64,000 nucleotides of DNA from Bacteroidota bacterium (GTDB taxonomy: Bacteria; Bacteroidota; Ignavibacteria; SZUA-365). Shown piece by piece: positions 18,215-26,091 of the stretch; position 1 is the first letter of the stretch; every line of letters starts with the position of its first letter. Under the pieces are notes generated by a model. The model made no database searches. It was not told the DNA's origin and was given only the letters and a program-made list of their open reading frames with translations. The stretch spans positions 1 to 64,000 of the forward strand of contig JAEYUG010000079.1 of NCBI GenBank assembly GCA_023432805.1. Direction: 5' to 3'. A program made the position numbers and the translations under genes.

Positions 18215-19162
18215 ATGGTCGAATTCTTCTACTCCGCCGAGCGCGAACCGGTCCACAAGATCGACACCATCCGCAAGGGTTGTTGGATCAACATGCTTGC
18301 TCCGACGGAAGCGGAGATTCAGGACATCAGCCGCACACTCGAAATCGAGCTCGATTATCTGAAGGATCCCCTCGATTCCGAAGAGCGTTCGCGCATCGAG
18401 TGGGATGAAAACCAGATGCTCCTGATCATCGACATTCCCATCGTGGAGTTCGACAGCGACGACGACGCGACGGAGTTCAGCATCTCGACGCTTCCGCTCG
18501 GCATGATCATGCTGCCCGACTACTTCATCACGGTGTGCCTGAAGAAGACCCCCATCCTCGAAGAATTCAAGATGGGGCGCATCAAGAATTTCCACACCTC
18601 GAACCGCAACCAGTTCCTGCTGAACCTGCTGCTCAAGACGTCGTCGTACTACCTGCGCTACCTCAACCACATCAATCGAAAGACCGAGGAGAGCGAGCTC
18701 AAGCTCGCAAAGAGCATGCGCAACCAGGAGCTGTTCGAACTGATCAGTCTCGAGAAGACGCTCGTGTACTTCACCACGTCGCTGCGTGCCAATCAGAATC
18801 TCACCCGACGGCTGATGCGGTCACGGCAGGTGAAGTGGACCGAAGACGACGAGGAACTGCTCGAAGACGTGATGGTCGAGTTCGATCAGGCCATCGAAAT
18901 GACGCAGACCTACAGCTCGATTCTCGGGGGACTCATGGACGCCTTCGCCTCCGTGATCTCGAACAATCTCAACATGGTGATGAAGCTGCTCACGTCGATC
19001 ACCATCGTGCTGGCCATCCCGACCATGGTCGCCAGCTTCTACGGCATGAACGTCGGCCTCCCCGGCCAGTCGAATCCCTTCGCGTTCGTGTGGATCATCT
19101 CGGTGACGCTCATGCTCGTCATCGGATCCATCATTTATCTCTACAGAAAAAATCTCTTCTGA
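18215..19162 (+). CDS. corA: CorA-family magnesium/divalent cation channel
   Basis: A 315-residue pentameric inner-membrane channel for Mg2+ (or Co2+/Ni2+). The first 240 residues are the cytoplasmic alpha/beta funnel; two transmembrane helices close the C-terminus, with the signature GMN in SFYGMNVGLPGQ at the end of TM1. The final YRKNLF provides the positively charged C-terminal end. The ATG follows a GAGGGGA ribosome binding site that is part of a short GC-rich stem; no conventional magnesium riboswitch was recognised upstream. A strong rho-independent terminator follows the stop. Confidence 0.93.
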   Translation: MVEFFYSAEREPVHKIDTIRKGCWINMLAPTEAEIQDISRTLEIELDYLKDPLDSEERSRIEWDENQMLLIIDIPIVEFDSDDDATEFSISTLPLGMIMLPDYFITVCLKKTPILEEFKMGRIKNFHTSNRNQFLLNLLLKTSSYYLRYLNHINRKTEESELKLAKSMRNQELFELISLEKTLVYFTTSLRANQNLTRRLMRSRQVKWTEDDEELLEDVMVEFDQAIEMTQTYSSILGGLMDAFASVISNNLNMVMKLLTSITIVLAIPTMVASFYGMNVGLPGQSNPFAFVWIISVTLMLVIGSIIYLYRKNLF

Positions 19163-19167
19163 GGACT

Positions 19168-19203
19168 CGGGGCGCACACGCAACGTGTCGCGCCCCGTTT
19201 CCT
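19168..19203 (+). terminator. Rho-independent terminator of corA
   Basis: Inverted arms CGGGGCGC (19168-19175) and GCGCCCCG (19190-19197) are extended by ACACG/CGTGT with a one-base bulge and a CAA loop, followed by TTT and a C/T-rich run. It starts six bases after the corA stop and ends at the stop codon of the convergent RND gene. Confidence 0.85.
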
Positions 19204-22200
19204 CACGATTCGTCGGAAGCCACCGCTCCCGCAGCTGCGGCTTTTCTGCGTGCACGCCAGCCGCTGATCGACAGCGACCAGCCATCGGCCACGACGTAGA
19301 ACGCAGGCACGGCCAGCAGGCTCAGGAAGGTCGAGACCACGAGTCCGCCGATGATGGCGATCGCCATCGGTGTGCGGATTTCCGAACCGCTGCCGAGGCC
19401 GAGCGCCGGGGGCACTGCAGCCATGAGTGTCGCACTCGCGGTCATGAGAATCGGACGCAGGCGCACGGGTCCGGCGATATGCATGGCCTCGAGCGCGCTC
19501 TCGCCTCGTGCACGCATCTGATTGGCGTAGTCGACGAGAATGATCGAGTTCTTCTTGACGATGCCCATCAGCAGCAGGAGGCCGATCATCGAGAAGATGT
19601 TCAGGCTCTTGTCGGTCACAAGCAATGCGAAGGCCGCACCGGCCACGGAGAGCGGCAGGATGGTCAGCACGGTGACGGGATGCAGATACGAGTTGAACTG
19701 CGAGGCGAGTACCATGTAGGCGACGGCGATCCCGAGGAAGAGTGCGAAGAGGAGGCTTCCCATCGATTCTCGAAAGGCGACGCTCGCTCCACCGAGGACG
19801 GCTCGGTATCCCACGGGCATATCCTTCGACAAATCCTCCACTGCCTTGAGCGCCTGGTCCTGTGATGCGCCCGGGGCCACGTTCGCGTAGATGGTGATTG
19901 CGCGCTCGCGGTCGCGGCGTGTGATTGCCTGAAGCGCCGGATGCTCTTCGGTTGCGACGAGTGCGGAGAGCGGCACGAGATCGGCAGACGCAGTGCGCAC
20001 GCGGAGGCGCGAGAGGTCCTCCGGTCGTGCGCGCTGATTGGCCAGCAGGCGCAGGCGCACGTCGAGACGTCGACCTCCGTCGCTGAATTTACCGACGCGC
20101 ACGCCGCCGACCAGCGCATTGAGGGTTGTGGCGACCTCTTCGACGGGGATGCCGAGGTCGGCCGCGCGTGCACGGTCGGGATGAATGGAGAGCTCGGGCA
20201 TGCCGAGCTGGTAGTCGGTGTCGAGATCCACAACGGTGCCGGTGGATTGCAGCTTGCGCATCAGTTCCTGACTCACTGACACGAGGGTCTCCCAGTCGGA
20301 ACCACGCACGCTGAATTCGACGGGGAAGCCGCGCTGCGCGGTGAAGCCTGCCTGCGAGAGATCCTGTATCACGACGCGCAGACCGGGGATCGAACCGAGG
20401 CGTTTGCGCATCGAGGCCGCGAATTCGTTCTGCGACATCTCGCGCTGATCGGGGGGTACGAGGGTGACGAACATCACGCCGCTGTTGACACCGCCGCCAA
20501 AGCCGCCGACCGAGCAGAAGATGCGTGTGACGTTGGGGTCCTGACGGATGATGTCTTCGGCCTTCTTGACGAGCTTGTCGGTTTCGTTGATGTCGGAGCC
20601 GACCGCAGTCTGCAGGCGCAGCATGAGGCGGCTCTGATCCTGCGACGGCACGAACTCGCTGGGCAGGAAATAGAACACGGCCAGGGAGCCGAGGAAGACG
20701 CCAAAGGCGATGAGAAGGACGAGACGGGGACGTCGCAGTCCGACACGCAACGCTCGCTCGTAGAGTGCCTCGAGGCGCTTGAAGAGGTGATCGACGAAGG
20801 CACCGATGCGGCTGCGGTTTTCGCGCGAGGTGTTCAACAGCTGTGAGGTTCGTGCCGGTGCGAGCGTAATGGCTTCCAGATAGGAGAGCAGGACGGCCAC
20901 GCAGAGGGTGACTCCGAACTGGAGAAAGAAGCGGCCGATCACTCCCTTCATGAACACGACGGGAATGAAGATCGCGACGACGGCCAGTGTCGCGGCAAGT
21001 GCGGCAAACTTGATTTCGTTGGTGCCCTCGAGCGAGGCGCGTACACGGTCCACACCCTGCTCGCTGTGGCGGAAGATGTTTTCGAGAATCATGATCGCAT
21101 CGTCGACGACGATGCCGACGGCGAGTCCGAGCGCAAGCAGGGTGAACGTGTTGAGTGTGAATCCCGCAAAGTAGATCACCGCGATGGTGCCGAGCAGCGA
21201 CATCGGGATCGCGAGGATCACGTTCACCGTACTGGAGAAGGAACCCAGGAAGAACCAGCAAATCAGTGCGGTGAGCAGCACCGAGAGAATGAGCTCGAAG
21301 CGTATTTCCGCGACAGACTCCTCGATGAACTGCGTGGAGTCGAAGTTGATGCCGACCACCATTCCTTCCGGGAGTCCCTTTTCTATTTCAGCGAGCATCG
21401 CCTTGACAGCTTGTGCGACGGCCACGGCATTCGCACCGCGCTGCTTCTTGATGCCGATGCCCTGTGCGGGATCGCCGTTGGCGCGCGCCATGCGGCGCAC
21501 GTCTTCAAATCCATCTTCGACGAGTGCAACATCGGAGAGGTAGACGGGTGCGTCGCCCGACGAGCGCACGACAATGCGCTGCAAGGCGTCGAGATCGAGG
21601 GCCTCGCCGAGCACGCGCACGTTCACCTCGCGACCGTCGGTCTCGAGGCGTCCTGCCGGCAGCTCGACGTGCTCGCGTCGCAGCGCGGCAATGACGTCGG
21701 TGACGGTGAGTCCCTTTGCGTCGAGCCGTGCACCGTCGACCCAGATGCGCACGTTGCGTTCGAGAAAACCGCCCATCATGATCTCGCCCACGCCCGGTAC
21801 GGTCTGCAGCTTCTCCTGCAGACGGTAGCGCGCGTAGTCGGCGATCACACGGCGGGGATAGGGTCCCGACAGTGCCACCCACATGATGGGCTGATCTTCG
21901 GGATTCGACTTCGAGATGACGGGCGGATCGATGTCCGTTGGCAATCTGCGAGCGGCCTGCGAGACCTTCGTCTGCACGTCCTGCAGCGCGAGGTCGACGT
22001 TGCGCGACAGATCCAACTCGAGCGTGATGTTCGCGCTGCCCTGACGCGACGACGAATTGATGGCCTTGACGCCCTCGACCTGCACGAGGGCCTCCTCGAG
22101 CGGCACGACCACGTCGTTCTCCATGATCTCGGGTGCGGCGCCCTCCCAGGTCACACTGACCGAGATGGTGGGGAAGTCCACATCCGGAAACTGGCTGATG

Positions 22201-22298
22201 CCGATGCGCTGCAGCGCGACCAGTCCGAACACGACCGTCGCTGCCATGAGCATCCACGCGAAGACCGGTTTGCGTACCGCGGTTTCGGTGATGCTCAT
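19203..22298 (-). CDS. RND multidrug efflux pump, inner-membrane permease (AcrB/MexB-like)
   Basis: A 1031-residue RND transporter of the HAE1 type: two repeats of six transmembrane helices with large periplasmic loops after TM1 and TM7. The start MSITETAVRKPVFAWMLM is typical of the family, as is FPDVDFPTISV. The proton-relay aspartates sit in TM4 (LALGLAVGIVVDDAIMILEN). The C-terminal NSIILVDYANQMRARG and RPILMTASATL motifs are intact. The permease overlaps the upstream adaptor gene by four bases, completing a tolC-adaptor-pump operon. Substrates cannot be read from sequence. Confidence 0.95.
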   Translation of the reverse strand: MSITETAVRKPVFAWMLMAATVVFGLVALQRIGISQFPDVDFPTISVSVTWEGAAPEIMENDVVVPLEEALVQVEGVKAINSSSRQGSANITLELDLSRNVDLALQDVQTKVSQAARRLPTDIDPPVISKSNPEDQPIMWVALSGPYPRRVIADYARYRLQEKLQTVPGVGEIMMGGFLERNVRIWVDGARLDAKGLTVTDVIAALRREHVELPAGRLETDGREVNVRVLGEALDLDALQRIVVRSSGDAPVYLSDVALVEDGFEDVRRMARANGDPAQGIGIKKQRGANAVAVAQAVKAMLAEIEKGLPEGMVVGINFDSTQFIEESVAEIRFELILSVLLTALICWFFLGSFSSTVNVILAIPMSLLGTIAVIYFAGFTLNTFTLLALGLAVGIVVDDAIMILENIFRHSEQGVDRVRASLEGTNEIKFAALAATLAVVAIFIPVVFMKGVIGRFFLQFGVTLCVAVLLSYLEAITLAPARTSQLLNTSRENRSRIGAFVDHLFKRLEALYERALRVGLRRPRLVLLIAFGVFLGSLAVFYFLPSEFVPSQDQSRLMLRLQTAVGSDINETDKLVKKAEDIIRQDPNVTRIFCSVGGFGGGVNSGVMFVTLVPPDQREMSQNEFAASMRKRLGSIPGLRVVIQDLSQAGFTAQRGFPVEFSVRGSDWETLVSVSQELMRKLQSTGTVVDLDTDYQLGMPELSIHPDRARAADLGIPVEEVATTLNALVGGVRVGKFSDGGRRLDVRLRLLANQRARPEDLSRLRVRTASADLVPLSALVATEEHPALQAITRRDRERAITIYANVAPGASQDQALKAVEDLSKDMPVGYRAVLGGASVAFRESMGSLLFALFLGIAVAYMVLASQFNSYLHPVTVLTILPLSVAGAAFALLVTDKSLNIFSMIGLLLLMGIVKKNSIILVDYANQMRARGESALEAMHIAGPVRLRPILMTASATLMAAVPPALGLGSGSEIRTPMAIAIIGGLVVSTFLSLLAVPAFYVVADGWSLSISGWRARRKAAAAGAVASDES

Positions 22299-23452
22299 CG
22301 AACAGCTCCCTTCACGGAGTCGCTCGCGGCGTGGTCGCTTCCGCTGGTGGCCGGGTCGATGACGCGCACTGCCGCACCGTCGCGCAGCGCCTCACCCCCG
22401 CGCACGACCAGCCGCTCGCCTGCAGCGAGTCCCGAGAGCACTTCCACCAAACCCGCATCTGTGCGCAGGCCCAGCGTGAGCACGCGCTCGGAGGCCTTGT
22501 CGCCAGCAACGACGAAGGCGAGAAATCCTCGTTCGCTGGCGCGGATCGCGGTCTGGGGAATCACCGGCATGGGGCGCGCCTCGCCGATGGGGATGGTGAC
22601 TTCTGCGAAGCTGCCGGGTCGCAGCACGTCGCGTTGCGGGTCCGTGACCTCGGCGGTGACGGGTACCATCCGGCTCGACTCCTCTGCGGAAGCCGCCACG
22701 AGGGTGATGCGACCGTCGTAGATGCGCGCGTCATCGCGCACCGTGAAGTGGATGGTGCCGCCGCGCGCGAGGCGCGGGGCGTCCTGCTCGGTGACCTTGA
22801 AGCGCACGAGCAGGGGATCGCGGCGCACGAGCGTGGCGAGCACGGCGCCTGGCTGCACGTACTGGCCGGTCTGCACGCTGCGGGTCTGGATGATGCCGGA
22901 GACGGGCGCGCGTACGAGGGCGTCGCGCAAGTTGAGTTCGGCCTGGCGCAGGGCAGCGCGCGCCTGTTCGACGTCGGCGGTCGCGGCGAGGCTCTTCGTG
23001 CGCCAGGTCTCGATCTCCTCTCCGGGGATGAGACCGGGATTCTTCTCGACGGCGGTTTCGCGGCGGGTGAGTCCCGCTTCGGCATCGCGCTTCGCGGCCT
23101 CGGCCTTCGCGAGGGTCGCGCGGGCGCTCTCGACGGCGAGACGGTACCGGTCGGGTTCGATGTCGACAAGCGCAGCACCGGCACCCATGTTCACGCCTTC
23201 GGAAAATCGGACACGCTCGACCACGCCGGCAACGCGCGCGGTGACCTGCACCACTTCGAAGGCTTCGACGGATCCCACGGCCGACACGGTGTAAACGACG
23301 GGCTGTGTGACCACCGCCTGCACTTCGACGGGAAACGCAAGAGGCTTGCGTGCACCGCCACGGGCTGATTCGGCAGCATTCCTGTCGCAGCCGCCGGTGG
23401 CGAACAGAAGGAGGAGAACTGGGAGAAGGAGGGATGTGCGTGTGGGTGTCAT
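22295..23452 (-). CDS. RND periplasmic adaptor (membrane fusion protein)
   Basis: A 385-residue HlyD/AcrA-type adaptor. The N-terminus is a probable lipoprotein signal ending in LLFATGGCDRN. The half-lipoyl motif (VEAFEVVQVTARVAGVVE and VRAPVSGIIQTRSVQTGQYV) flanks a helical hairpin (about residues 110-170, rich in Ala, Glu and Arg). Beta-barrel and membrane-proximal domains follow. The gene overlaps both neighbours by four bases (ATGA), so TolC, adaptor and permease are made from one message in stoichiometric order. Confidence 0.93.
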   Translation of the reverse strand: MTPTRTSLLLPVLLLLFATGGCDRNAAESARGGARKPLAFPVEVQAVVTQPVVYTVSAVGSVEAFEVVQVTARVAGVVERVRFSEGVNMGAGAALVDIEPDRYRLAVESARATLAKAEAAKRDAEAGLTRRETAVEKNPGLIPGEEIETWRTKSLAATADVEQARAALRQAELNLRDALVRAPVSGIIQTRSVQTGQYVQPGAVLATLVRRDPLLVRFKVTEQDAPRLARGGTIHFTVRDDARIYDGRITLVAASAEESSRMVPVTAEVTDPQRDVLRPGSFAEVTIPIGEARPMPVIPQTAIRASERGFLAFVVAGDKASERVLTLGLRTDAGLVEVLSGLAAGERLVVRGGEALRDGAAVRVIDPATSGSDHAASDSVKGAVR

Positions 23453-24813
23453 TCCGAGAGTTCCTTTCCGAGGGGATCGAGGCCGACGGCGGCGCGGACA
23501 CCGAGGTAGGCGGAGGCGAGGGCGTACTGTTCGCGTACAAGCGCGACGTCTGCTTCGAAGAGCCGCACGCCTGCGTCTGCGACTGCGAGCGCGGTCGAGA
23601 GTCCCTGCCGGTACAGTTCAGAGGTTTCACGTGCATTCGTGCGTGCAATGTCGCGTGCGACGGTGGCCTGCCTGATGGCGGCCTGCGCGTTCTCAAGGGC
23701 GACGAGCGCAATACGGACGTCTGCACGCGCGCTGCGTTCGAGCGCGGCCGCTTCGAGATGCGTGGCCGTGGCGAGTGCCGAGCGTTCCTGTCGGTCTGCC
23801 AGCCAGACACCGCCATCTAACAAGGTCCAGTTCAGATTGGCACCGACGAACCAGTTGGTGTTGCGTCCACTGAATCCCGCCTCGTTTGTGATGCGATACT
23901 GTGCCTGGAGTCCGAGGCTTGGCAGCACACGAAAGACCGCCTCCGTGGCCGAAGCGTCGAGGGCCATGGCCCGTGCGCGCAGTGCTGCGAGATCGGGCCG
24001 TCGAGTCACGGCGTCGGTCGCCAGGGCGCCAGCGTCGTGAACGACCGATGCCGCCTCGTCGAGGAGGGCGGAGGGAAAGACGAGTTCGTCGTCCGTCTCG
24101 GCATTGAGCAGGAGCGCAAGATCGAGACGGGATGTTTCCTCTGCGCCATGCGCCGCGGTCAGTTCGCGCTCGGCGGTGGCGAGTTCGAGTTCAGCGCGTG
24201 TGACGTCATTGCTTCCCACGAGCTGCGCCTCGAAGCGGGCGCGTGCGGCTTCGAGATTCCGCTGCGCGAGTTCCCGCCGGTTGCCCGCCGCCTCGGCCAC
24301 CTGGCGTGTGCCCAGCGCCTCGAGAAAAGCCTGTGCTGCGTCGAAAGCCAGTGCCCGTATGGCGTTGCGCTGTTCGAGGCGTGTGGCGTCGCGGTCATGG
24401 CGCACCTGGCTGAAGGCTGGGAACAACCGGGCGTCGAGCACTGTCATGCGCGCGTCGGCCGACGCACCCAGCGCATGCAGGCTCTGGATCGTGATCTGAT
24501 CGTCACCGACCATGCGCACGGTCTCGAAGGCACGACGCGTGTAAGTACCGCCAATGGTGATCGTGGGCAGAAACGCAGAGCGGGCCTTTGAAACGCGGGC
24601 TTGTGCGGCGTCGATTCGCTCGACAGCAGCCTGGGCGCGTTCGTTGCGCGTTCTCGCCAGGTCGACGGCGCGTTCAATGGTGAGTGCAGGTGTGTCAGCG
24701 GGTGGTGTGACGACATGCTGGGCTTGCACGGCCATTGGGAGCAGGGCGGTGAGCACGAGCAGCGAGGCGGCAAGGCACGAACGCATCGGAGCGAGTATGC
24801 TGTGAAAATTCAT
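23449..24813 (-). CDS. TolC-family outer membrane efflux protein
   Basis: A 454-residue outer membrane factor. The signal peptide follows MRSCLAASLLVLTALLPMAV. Two repeats of long amphipathic helices with many Ala and Gln, each with a strand pair, fit the TolC barrel-tunnel: the first repeat runs from about residue 50 to 240, the second from about 260 to 450 and includes FVGANLNWTLLDGG. ATG codons at 24822, 24813 and 24786 are possible; the last would place the signal peptide at the very N-terminus. First gene of the tripartite efflux operon. Confidence 0.9.
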   Translation of the reverse strand: MNFHSILAPMRSCLAASLLVLTALLPMAVQAQHVVTPPADTPALTIERAVDLARTRNERAQAAVERIDAAQARVSKARSAFLPTITIGGTYTRRAFETVRMVGDDQITIQSLHALGASADARMTVLDARLFPAFSQVRHDRDATRLEQRNAIRALAFDAAQAFLEALGTRQVAEAAGNRRELAQRNLEAARARFEAQLVGSNDVTRAELELATAERELTAAHGAEETSRLDLALLLNAETDDELVFPSALLDEAASVVHDAGALATDAVTRRPDLAALRARAMALDASATEAVFRVLPSLGLQAQYRITNEAGFSGRNTNWFVGANLNWTLLDGGVWLADRQERSALATATHLEAAALERSARADVRIALVALENAQAAIRQATVARDIARTNARETSELYRQGLSTALAVADAGVRLFEADVALVREQYALASAYLGVRAAVGLDPLGKELSE

Positions 24814-24978
24814 GACATGCATGGTACGGAAAATCGCCCGGAAATCAGCTGGAGGAGAGGGGAAAAAGCGGGGTCTTGCGGGTGGGAAGCGGATGAGTTT
24901 CTCCGAAGTTTTGAACTCAGATACAAAGCTCGTAGAATGCACGTCCCATCGATTCCCATCATCGCACAGGTGCCCTGC

Positions 24979-25467
24979 ATGCCTCGCTTTCTCTCCGTTC
25001 TTCTCTTCGTGTTCGTGCTCGCCGGGTGCGGGTCATCGGGTCCTTCTGTCATGAAAATCACCGATGTGCTGCAGGTGCGTCCCGTGCTCGACGACGATCC
25101 CCTCGCCTCGCACGTGCTTGATCTGGAGGGCAACACGATTCGTGTCGGAGATCCGATCATCAACGACGGTCGCATCTGGGTCGTGCATCTGGGAAAGGGC
25201 GCCACGCAGAACGACCTGACGATTCGGCTGCGCGATGCGGATGCCGCACGGTGGCGCAACTTCGCACGCCGCTACAAGGGACGCGAAGCGGTGCTCATCA
25301 TCGATGGACGCGTGCGTGCGAATTTCAAGATCACGCCGATTTCCGACGAGGACGAAAACACGCGCATCGACATTCCCGGCGTCGTTGAAACGCCCGAGGA
25401 GGCCGAACTGCTGTCGAAACGGCTCGAAGCAGTGCGCCCAGCGGCACCGCCACCACAGCCTCGCTGA
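24979..25467 (+). CDS. Lipoprotein resembling the SecD P1 head domain
   Basis: A 162-residue lipoprotein; the start is chosen to give MPRFLSVLLFVFVLAGCGSS with lipobox VLAGC. The mature part reads like the periplasmic P1 head of SecD: LQVRPVL, a strand pair, the helix ADAARWRNFARRYKGREAVL, the hallmark IIDGRVRANFKITPI (compare IVLDGRVxSAPVI of SecD), and TRIDIPGVVETPEEAELLSKRL, as in SecD where the same turn is followed by EEA and a helix. All transmembrane segments of SecD are absent. The similarity is recognised by eye. Possible roles are a periplasmic accessory to protein export, or a domain reused for another purpose. It faces the uspA gene across the 27-bp repeat array. Confidence 0.6.
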   Translation: MPRFLSVLLFVFVLAGCGSSGPSVMKITDVLQVRPVLDDDPLASHVLDLEGNTIRVGDPIINDGRIWVVHLGKGATQNDLTIRLRDADAARWRNFARRYKGREAVLIIDGRVRANFKITPISDEDENTRIDIPGVVETPEEAELLSKRLEAVRPAAPPPQPR

Positions 25468-25482
25468 CAGACTGATCGCACT

Positions 25483-25562
25483 GACGGACGAGGGCGTCCG
25501 TCCTCCCACGACGGACGAGGGCGTCCGTCCTCCCACGACGGACGAGGGCGTCCGTCCTCCCA
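25483..25562. repeat. Three 27-bp tandem hairpin repeats (type A)
   Basis: Three copies of a 27-bp unit, each containing the perfect hairpin GACGGACG-AGGG-CGTCCGTC and followed by CTCCCAC. The array fills the gap between the convergent lipoprotein and uspA genes and could terminate transcription or stabilise 3' ends. The same core is found at 47496, 47523 and 61374. Confidence 0.9.
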
Positions 25563-26030
25563 TCATGCGGGAACGACGAAATCGCGCTCCTTGTCGCGCA
25601 GAGTCAGTACAGGACATGGCGCCTTGCGCACCACCTTTTCGGCGGTCGAGCCGAACAGCACGTGCTCGATGCCTGTGTGCCCGTGCGTCGCGATGATGAT
25701 CAGATCAGCCTTCTCCTCCTTCGCGCACGCAATGATCTCCACGAAGGGCTTGCCGCTGCGGACCTGCGACCGCGCAGTCACCGCGTCGCCCACCTCCGTG
25801 GCGATCAACTTCTTGAGCTGCTCCTCACCTCGCTCGAACAACTCCCGCTCCATCGAGGGAACGGCCACCTGCCCAAAACTGAAGTCCGCGGGATATACCA
25901 CCGGCTCCACCACATACACCAGCACGATCTCCGCCGTGTAGCGCCGCGCAAACTCGACGGCATAACGCAGCGCCTTCTTCGAATAGTCCGAGAAGTCGAT
26001 CGGAACAATGATGCGGTTCATCGAAATCAT
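25563..26030 (-). CDS. Universal stress protein, UspA family
   Basis: A 155-residue cytoplasmic protein of the UspA fold. The N-terminal IIVPIDFSDYSKKALRYAVEFA and the nucleotide-binding C-terminal signature IIATHGHTGIEHVLFGSTAEKVVRKAPCPVL (G-2x-G-9x-G(S/T) type) identify the ATP-binding subgroup. The start at 26030 is fixed by AAAGGAGG located seven bases upstream. It stands alone between the hairpin array and the debranching enzyme gene. Roles in stress tolerance are known for the family; which stress is not visible here. Confidence 0.92.
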   Translation of the reverse strand: MISMNRIIVPIDFSDYSKKALRYAVEFARRYTAEIVLVYVVEPVVYPADFSFGQVAVPSMERELFERGEEQLKKLIATEVGDAVTARSQVRSGKPFVEIIACAKEEKADLIIIATHGHTGIEHVLFGSTAEKVVRKAPCPVLTLRDKERDFVVPA

Positions 26031-26091
26031 GACGCGCCTCCTTTGTACGGTTGACGACTACAATATCCAGTTTCCGTCGAGCAAAGGCAAT

